Of a stretch of 11,752 nucleotides of DNA, positions 7,627-11,752 are shown one piece after another. How positions within the stretch are numbered: the stretch's first letter is position 1; the number at the start of each line of letters is the position of its first letter. The notes under the pieces were generated by a model, which was given only the letters and a program-made list of their open reading frames with translations, had not been told where the DNA came from and made no database searches. Source of the stretch: WJMT01 sp964456985 (lineage in GTDB: Bacteria; Acidobacteriota; Aminicenantia; Aminicenantales; Aminicenantaceae); the NCBI GenBank assembly GCA_964456985.1, contig CAYWDH010000068.1, forward strand, positions 1-11,752, read 5' to 3'. Position numbers and translations under genes: made by a program.

Positions 7627-8484
7627 TTGACAGATTATAATTTTCTGATTATCACAGGACTTTCAGGTTCTGGAAAAACAACAGCCAGCCGTTTTTTTGA
7701 GGATCTAGGATATTATTGTATGGATAACATCCCTGCCAAGCTGATCCCTAATTTTGTAGACTTATGGAAAAAGAGAGAGTTTCAGATAGATAAAGTGGCG
7801 TTTGTGATTGATATAAGGGAGGCTGGATTTGTTACAGAGTTCCCTGAGATTCTGGAAAGAATCCGGAAAAAGCTTTCTCCCTGTGTGATATTCATGGAGG
7901 CCTCAGATGAGACCATTATTAAAAGATTCAGTGAAAGCAGACGGCCTCATCCTTTAACAGGCCAGGGAACGGTCATTCAGAATATACAGCTGGAAAGAGA
8001 AAAACTTGCGAAAATAAAAAATCTTTCTGACGAAGTCATTGACACTTCTAAGACGGGTATCTCTGATTTAAAAAAATTGATATCTGATAGGTTTTTTAAA
8101 AAAAATGAATACCGGATCCAGATAATGCTGGTTAGTTTTGGATATAAATTTGGAGTTCCTCTGGATTCTGACCTTATTTTTGATACAAGATTTTTACCAA
8201 ATCCTCATTATATAGATCGATTAAGAAATAAGACAGGTCAGGAAAAAAAAGTCTCAGACTATATCTATAACTCTGAAATAACAAAAAAATATATCAAATA
8301 TCTCTTCGGATTCATTGATTTTCAACTTCCCTATTTTATAGATGAGGGAAAGAGTTATTTGACCATTGCTATCGGATGTACTGGCGGAAAACACCGGTCC
8401 GTTGCAGTAGCAGAGTGGCTGAAGGAACATTTGGAAGTAAAAAAATATAGCGTTCAAATCACGCATCGTGATATATTCAGGTAG
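7627..8484 (+). CDS. rapZ: RapZ/YvcJ-family RNase adapter or nucleotide-binding protein
   Basis: Member of the RapZ (YhbJ)/YvcJ family. In E. coli, RapZ binds glucosamine-6-phosphate and steers the small RNA GlmZ to RNase E, tuning cell-envelope precursor synthesis. The 285 residues match the family length. Walker A GLSGSGKT is at 11-18, DNIPAKLIP at 33-41, IDIRE at 61-65, EASDE at 91-95 and RRPHPL at 105-110. The C-terminal domain carries GCTGGKHRSV at 250-259. The protein ends HRDIFR, without the extra basic tail (KRK) of enterobacterial RapZ, so a GlmZ-like RNA target should not be assumed. The start is TTG one base after the hprK stop, with only AGAGA as a weak ribosome site, so translation is probably coupled. 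Confidence 0.93.
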   Translation: MTDYNFLIITGLSGSGKTTASRFFEDLGYYCMDNIPAKLIPNFVDLWKKREFQIDKVAFVIDIREAGFVTEFPEILERIRKKLSPCVIFMEASDETIIKRFSESRRPHPLTGQGTVIQNIQLEREKLAKIKNLSDEVIDTSKTGISDLKKLISDRFFKKNEYRIQIMLVSFGYKFGVPLDSDLIFDTRFLPNPHYIDRLRNKTGQEKKVSDYIYNSEITKKYIKYLFGFIDFQLPYFIDEGKSYLTIAIGCTGGKHRSVAVAEWLKEHLEVKKYSVQITHRDIFR

Positions 8485-8542
8485 GATTTAAGATTGAAAC
8501 TCTTAGTGCGATATAAATAGCTTAATGTATTTGTTTATACGT

Positions 8543-8558
8543 GATAAAATGGTTTATC
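8543..8558. promoter_or_regulatory. 16-bp palindrome, operator-like
   Basis: GATAAA at 8543-8548 and TTTATC at 8553-8558 form a perfect 6-bp inverted repeat around ATGG. A further TTTAT lies just upstream (8534-8538) and another GATAAA follows at 8583-8588. It sits about 45 bases upstream of the candidate -35 box for the IIA-Man gene, where a regulator could bind. In AT-rich DNA such a palindrome may be chance. Confidence 0.3.
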
Positions 8559-8601
8559 GGTGAGACAGATGAGTGCAAAAAAGATAAATAAGTTTTGGTT
8601 A

Positions 8602-8630
8602 TTGGAATATTTAAAACTTTTCTGTATATA
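8602..8630 (+). promoter_or_regulatory. candidate sigma-70 promoter for the PTS trio
   Basis: TTGGAA at 8602-8607 and TATATA at 8625-8630 are separated by exactly 17 bases, with TG directly before the -10 box. This is the best -35/-10 pair seen in the window. The predicted transcript would begin about 5 bases before the ATG of the IIA-Man gene, again almost leaderless; only AGGG lies ahead of that start. Confidence 0.45.
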
Positions 8631-8641
8631 GGGAAAATGAA

Positions 8642-9046
8642 ATGATCGGCGGTGTTATTGTTTCTCACGGCAAATTGGCTGAAGAACTCCTTAATGCACT
8701 CACAATCATTCTAGGAGAGGCTGTTAACATAGAGGCTATTTCAATCGGCTGGTATGATGATGTTGAAGAGTCAAAGAAAAAAATTAATGAAAGTATCAAA
8801 AGGGTCGACCAAAAAAATGGAGTACTTATTTTTACTGATATGTTTGGCGGCACACCTTCAAATCTGAGTTTTAGTTTTTTGCAAAACGGTCAGGTAGAGA
8901 TAATAACAGGAGTCAATCTGCCCATGCTCATAAAATTTGTCTCTTTGCAGAGGAGCTATAATTTAGGGGATGTTGCAAGGAAAGTCGTTGAACAAGGAAA
9001 AAAGAATATACATCTTGCCAGCGCACTTCTTAAAACAAAAAGTTAA
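8642..9046 (+). CDS. PTS mannose-type IIA domain protein
   Basis: Stand-alone EIIA-Man-type phosphocarrier. The 134 residues begin GGVIVSHG, with the active-site His9 matching His10 of E. coli ManX. FTDMFGGTPSN lies at about 64-74 and ITGVNLPML follows, both typical of the fold. In sugar-importing systems this domain is joined to or sits beside IIB, IIC and IID; none of these is in the window. It is followed at once by HPr and EI, so it probably receives phosphate from them and signals rather than transports. It could also be the DhaM-like dihydroxyacetone-kinase IIA, but no kinase subunits are nearby. The ATG is the only plausible start: an in-frame TAA lies at 8612-8614 and no other start codon intervenes. 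Confidence 0.92.
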   Translation: MIGGVIVSHGKLAEELLNALTIILGEAVNIEAISIGWYDDVEESKKKINESIKRVDQKNGVLIFTDMFGGTPSNLSFSFLQNGQVEIITGVNLPMLIKFVSLQRSYNLGDVARKVVEQGKKNIHLASALLKTKS

Positions 9047-9067
9047 TCTTTATTTTAACTTGGGTCC

Positions 9068-9337
9068 ATGATCAAAAAAAAATTAGAAATAAAGAACAAG
9101 TTAGGACTGCATGCAAGAGCTGCTGTCAAATTTGTCAATATGGCTAACAGGTTTGCTTCTTCTATAAAAATAATAAAGGACGGGAGTGAGGTTGATGGGA
9201 AAAGTGTTTTGGGTATTCTCACCCTCGCAGCTGTCCAGGGTTCGGAAATACAGTTAAATGTTTCAGGAAAAGATGAAGAAATGGCTCTACAGGCTCTCAG
9301 TGAGTTGATTGATGGTAAATTTAACGAGGAAGAGTGA
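9068..9337 (+). CDS. ptsH: phosphocarrier protein HPr
   Basis: Small phosphocarrier between EI and the IIA proteins. The 89 residues include the active-site GLHARAA with His15, and GKSVLGI with the regulatory Ser46 in its canonical place. Ser46 is the residue HprK phosphorylates, and hprK lies about 1.5 kb upstream, so a Ser-phosphorylation switch is plausible. The region near residues 47-57 (VLGILTLAAVQ) is the usual partner-binding helix. There is no clear Shine-Dalgarno sequence (TTGGG only) and the gap after IIA-Man is 21 bases. It could equally be named NPr (ptsO), because no transporter is present; Ser46 and the paired EI favour the HPr name. Confidence 0.95.
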   Translation: MIKKKLEIKNKLGLHARAAVKFVNMANRFASSIKIIKDGSEVDGKSVLGILTLAAVQGSEIQLNVSGKDEEMALQALSELIDGKFNEEE

Positions 9338-9343
9338 TCTCTG

Positions 9344-11110
9344 ATGGAATATTTTAGGATAAGAGGAACAGGAGTATCCCCGGGTATTGCAGTGGGAGAA
9401 GTCCTTTTATCCGAAAGGATTGTCTTTACATCAAGAAAGAACGGTATTAAAAAGGAACATATAGAGAGGGAACTGAAGAGACTGGACGTTGCCATCCAGA
9501 GAACAGGGAAACAACTCAAGAAACTAAAAGAGGAAATAGGGAAAAAAGTTGGATCTGACCACTCTTTTATTTTTGAAGCGCACCTTTTAATCCTTCAGGA
9601 CGATCATCTTATCTCCAGAATAAAGAAGATTATTAAAAAGGAGAAAACCAGAGCTGAAAGAGCTATTTCAAAAGTATTTGAAGAATATTCCAAAATGTTC
9701 GAATCCATTAAAGACGAATATTTTAAGCAGCGTGAATATGATCTTAAAGATGTTCTTTCTAAAATCTACTTAAATCTTGAATCAGATAAGAACTTAAAGA
9801 AGGATGATGGAAAAGAGAAAATACTAGTGGCCCATGACCTGCTTCCTTCAGAAGCCGCTTCGAGATTGAGTAAGGGGAATGTCCTTGCTGTCGCCCTTGA
9901 TATCGGCGGCACCACTTCTCATACAGCTATTCTGGCACGCTCTTTAAACATTCCGGCTGTAATGGGATTAAGCCAAATCACACGGAAAGTCAAAGACGGG
10001 GATACACTTATAGTGGATGGAACAAACGGTGAAGTGATCATCAATCCTCCGCTTGCTATAAGACGGGAGTTTGACAGCAAGCAAAAAAAATATGACAGCT
10101 ATGTGAGAGAACTTAAGAAGACAGCAAAACTGGAATCCAGGACTCTTGATGGAGTCAGATTTTTTCCTTTTGCCAATATTGAGCTTCCTGAAGAAGTAAA
10201 CCTTGCCTTTTCTATGGGGGCAGAGGGAGTGGGGCTGTTCAGAACAGAGTTTATTTTTTTCCAGAGAAAGGAACTTCCCTCTGAGAAAGACCATTACCAG
10301 GTCTATTCTCAGGTTGCGAAGAATGCCGGCAAGAAGCCTGTCTACATAAGGACGATTGATATCGGAGGAGAGAAGAAATTTCCTCAATTAAGCATTGAGA
10401 AAGAGCCAAATCCCGCATTGGGACTCAGAGGTTTCCGGTTATCCTTAAGGGAAAGAAAGCATTTTAGGATCCAGTTGAGAGCCATATTACGGGCTAGCGC
10501 TCTAAATAAAAATGTCCGCATTATGCTTCCCATGATAACGGGCCTTGAGGAGATCGAGGAGGCAAAATTGATTATCGAAGAGACCAAAGAAGAGCTGAGA
10601 ACTCAGAAGTATGAATATGATGAAAATATACCTTTAGGTATAATGATTGAAGTCCCTGCCGCAGCTGCTGTCTCCGACAGTCTGGTCAAGGAAGTCGATT
10701 ATATCAGTATAGGAACCAATGACCTTATTCAGTATTATCTGGCTGTTGACAGATCAAATGAGCTGGTTTCCTATTTGTTTAAACCACTGCATCCTTCCGT
10801 ATTGAGGCTATTGAAATTTATTATTGACAGCGCAAAAAAAGAGAAAAAAGAGGTGACTGTATGCGGTGAAATGGCCGCAGATCCACTTTCATCATTGGCT
10901 TTATTAGGGCTTGGGCTGAAAAGGTTCAGTATGAATCCAATCTTTATACCAAAGATTAAAAAGACTCTGAGGTCAGTTGAATATAAGAGCGCGCAAATGA
11001 TTGTTGAAAAAGCTCTGGCTCTCAAAACAGCACGGGAAGTAGAGGAACATTTCTTAGAAAGTGTTTTATCCAAACACCCGAAGGCTCTTCTTGCCACAGA
11101 GGCTTCCTAA
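9344..11110 (+). CDS. ptsI: PTS enzyme I (phosphoenolpyruvate-protein phosphotransferase)
   Basis: Takes phosphate from phosphoenolpyruvate and passes it to HPr. The 588 residues show the standard order. An N-terminal swivel and HPr-binding helical domain come first. The phospho-histidine loop GGTTSHTAI follows, with active-site His193. The PEP-binding barrel then carries GVGLFRTEF (296-304), IRTIDIGGEKK (335-345), NPALGLRG (356-363), GTNDLIQYY (457-465) and the catalytic Cys507 in VTVCGEMA. There is no N-terminal GAF domain, so it is the sugar-type EI rather than EI-Ntr (PtsP). It starts 6 bases after HPr, with GAGGAAGAG inside the end of ptsH as a somewhat distant ribosome site. A clear terminator follows. 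Confidence 0.97.
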   Translation: MEYFRIRGTGVSPGIAVGEVLLSERIVFTSRKNGIKKEHIERELKRLDVAIQRTGKQLKKLKEEIGKKVGSDHSFIFEAHLLILQDDHLISRIKKIIKKEKTRAERAISKVFEEYSKMFESIKDEYFKQREYDLKDVLSKIYLNLESDKNLKKDDGKEKILVAHDLLPSEAASRLSKGNVLAVALDIGGTTSHTAILARSLNIPAVMGLSQITRKVKDGDTLIVDGTNGEVIINPPLAIRREFDSKQKKYDSYVRELKKTAKLESRTLDGVRFFPFANIELPEEVNLAFSMGAEGVGLFRTEFIFFQRKELPSEKDHYQVYSQVAKNAGKKPVYIRTIDIGGEKKFPQLSIEKEPNPALGLRGFRLSLRERKHFRIQLRAILRASALNKNVRIMLPMITGLEEIEEAKLIIEETKEELRTQKYEYDENIPLGIMIEVPAAAAVSDSLVKEVDYISIGTNDLIQYYLAVDRSNELVSYLFKPLHPSVLRLLKFIIDSAKKEKKEVTVCGEMAADPLSSLALLGLGLKRFSMNPIFIPKIKKTLRSVEYKSAQMIVEKALALKTAREVEEHFLESVLSKHPKALLATEAS

Positions 11111-11133
11111 AAGGGCCCAGGTCCTTTTGTTTT
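11109..11133. terminator. intrinsic terminator after ptsI, probably bidirectional
   Basis: AAAAGGGC (11109-11116) pairs with GTCCTTTT (11121-11128) around CCAG, an 8-bp stem with one G-T pair, followed by TGTTTT. It starts inside the ptsI stop codon. Read from the other strand the A run becomes a T tail, so it can also stop transcription of the convergent cupin gene, which ends at 11162. Confidence 0.8.
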
Positions 11134-11161
11134 ATGTTTCAGAACAGACAGCTTTTTAGAT

Positions 11162-11575
11162 TTATGTGGTCCTTCCGTAGATGTCCTTGAGTCTGACAAT
11201 GTCGTCTTCATTCGAGCTTCCTATCCAGATTTCCATGATTCTTGCGGGGCTTTTTCCAATATTCCGTACTCTATGCGGTGCTTTTTGAGGGATAAATATT
11301 TCCTCGTTTTTTTGGGGCTGCCATACTTTTTCCCCTACTGTGACCTCCAGGCCTTTATCCAGAGCCACCCAAAATTCACTTCTCTGGTTGTGGTACTGAA
11401 GGGACAGTGACTCGTTTGGATTTACTGTAATCAGCTTGATGCTTCCGGCCTTTTTGTGCGGAAAAGAACGGAATTTACCCCAGGGGCGATGCTCCTCGAC
11501 GATTTTTCCTCTGAATTCTTTTTCTTCTTCAAGGGTTGTTTTTTTAAATACAGAAGGATCTTTCTTTTTCGTCAT
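11162..11575 (-). CDS. mannose-6-phosphate isomerase / ManC-type cupin
   Basis: Stand-alone cupin matching the C-terminal isomerase domain of ManC (mannose-1-phosphate guanylyltransferase/mannose-6-phosphate isomerase). It probably interconverts mannose-6-phosphate and fructose-6-phosphate for GDP-mannose or polysaccharide supply. Family marks in its 137 residues are RPWGKF at 30-35, SLQYH at 58-62 with His62, RSEFW at 65-69 with Glu67, FIPQKAPHR at 94-102 with His101, and EDDIVRLKDIYGR at 123-135. The usual EHW triplet is EFW here, so activity should not be taken for granted. The first 22 residues are lysine- and glutamate-rich and outside the domain. It is convergent to ptsI. A weak AGG lies about 10 bases before the ATG, inside the dispersed repeat. 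Confidence 0.85.
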   Translation of the reverse strand: MTKKKDPSVFKKTTLEEEKEFRGKIVEEHRPWGKFRSFPHKKAGSIKLITVNPNESLSLQYHNQRSEFWVALDKGLEVTVGEKVWQPQKNEEIFIPQKAPHRVRNIGKSPARIMEIWIGSSNEDDIVRLKDIYGRTT

Positions 11576-11580
11576 ACTAT

Positions 11581-11614
11581 TTAGCCTGACCTATTCATAG
11601 CAAAAATGGCGATG
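11581..11614 (-). repeat. dispersed repeat, copy B (upstream of the cupin)
   Basis: On the minus strand this reads GCCATTTTTG then CTATGAATAGGTCAGG and CTAA, matching 117-150 of the plus strand almost base for base. Similarity continues weakly to GCCTGA at 11635-11640. With TCAGGC at 11584-11589 this would bracket the copy in a 6-bp inverted repeat about 57 bases long. TGCTATGAAT could also serve as an extended -10 box for the cupin gene. Confidence 0.7.
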
Positions 11615-11691
11615 TTCGTCTTTTTGTTTTCTTTTCAGGCGAGCCCCTCTCACTGCATCTGCTTTGTTACAGGATACCCGCGGTGAAGGAC

Positions 11692-11710
11692 CACAGCTTT
11701 GCACGCTGTG
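11692..11710. repeat. short perfect hairpin
   Basis: CACAGC and GCTGTG flank the 7-base loop TTTGCAC. No T run follows on either strand, so it is not an ordinary intrinsic terminator. It lies inside the repeat-like window end and may be a structural part of that element. Confidence 0.5.
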
Positions 11711-11752
11711 CCTCGCATCTGCAGCAACCTCGACTTGTGAATAGTCCAAGAT

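Larger units (their letters stand above)
8485..8641 (+). promoter_or_regulatory. AT-rich intergenic gap between rapZ and the PTS trio
   Basis: This is the largest gap inside the forward gene run (157 bases). No GC-rich hairpin with a T run follows rapZ, so read-through is possible. It holds the palindrome and the promoter candidate listed separately, plus a TATAAAT at about 8510. No start-to-stop frame with coding character and no sigma-54 element (GG-N10-GC) was recognised. Confidence 0.5.
11576..11752. other. non-coding, repeat-like end of the window
   Basis: No convincing gene is visible. The stretch looks richer in G and C than its neighbours. It contains a dispersed repeat copy (11581-11614), a perfect hairpin CACAGC-N7-GCTGTG (11692-11710) and the direct repeat GCATCTGC at 11655-11662 and 11715-11722. 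A degenerate copy of the repeat core, TGTGAATAG at 11736-11744, lies in the opposite orientation at the window edge. A minus-strand frame is open for about 53 codons from the edge to a TAG at about 11592, but the translation resembles no family I know. Confidence 0.5.

Noticed and set aside
9055..9519. 154-codon minus-strand frame across ptsH and the start of ptsI
   Set aside because: It is antisense to two certain genes, including the His15 and Ser46 regions of HPr, and has no recognisable domain.
9968..10387. 139-codon minus-strand frame within ptsI
   Set aside because: It overlaps the conserved PEP-binding barrel of EI and shows no independent start signal or motif.
11592..11752. About 53 open codons on the minus strand running off the window edge
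   Set aside because: The translation is rich in Arg, Ser, His and Cys with no recognisable family, and the stop lies inside the dispersed repeat; it is more likely structured repeat DNA than a gene end.

Overview
The window looks like a chromosomal housekeeping segment from an AT-leaning Gram-negative (diderm) bacterium. The outer membrane is inferred from lipopolysaccharide-export genes. The order lptC/lptA-lptB-rpoN-hpf-ptsN-hprK-rapZ-IIA(Man)-HPr-EI resembles the sigma-54/PTS cluster of Desulfobacterota, Acidobacteriota and related deep lineages such as Aminicenantota. HprK together with RapZ and a long-form HPF argues against an enterobacterium. The exact phylum cannot be fixed from the sequence alone.

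Layout. Positions 1-193 hold a possible 3' gene end, an AT-rich hairpin and one copy of a dispersed repeat. Eleven forward genes follow from 194 to 11110. recJ (single-strand exonuclease) comes first. A tight run comes next: a fused LptC/LptA-type protein, lptB, rpoN, long hpf, ptsN, a single-domain hprK and rapZ, with gaps of at most 59 bases and several overlaps. After a 157-base AT-rich gap with promoter-like and palindromic sequence comes a PTS trio: IIA(Man), HPr and EI, ending in a good intrinsic terminator. A convergent gene on the minus strand (11575-11162) encodes a stand-alone mannose-6-phosphate isomerase/ManC-type cupin. The last 177 bases are non-coding and repeat-like; they carry a second copy of the repeat seen at the start.

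How it works together. EI and HPr form a phosphorelay with two possible IIA acceptors (IIANtr and IIA-Man). HPr keeps both His15 and Ser46, so HprK could gate it. No PTS membrane permease (IIB, IIC or IID) is present, so the relay here looks regulatory rather than a sugar importer. Its neighbours are sigma-54, ribosome hibernation (HPF), RapZ (amino-sugar/envelope control in the known cases) and the LPS exporter. This suggests coupling of nutrient state to envelope synthesis, which is inference from gene order.

The points most worth a second look are the LptC/LptA fusion, the minimal HprK that lacks the usual conserved His before its P-loop, the repeat pair at the two ends, and the cluster-head genes that have -10-like boxes almost touching their start codons. 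No rRNA, tRNA, CRISPR array or transposase was recognised.
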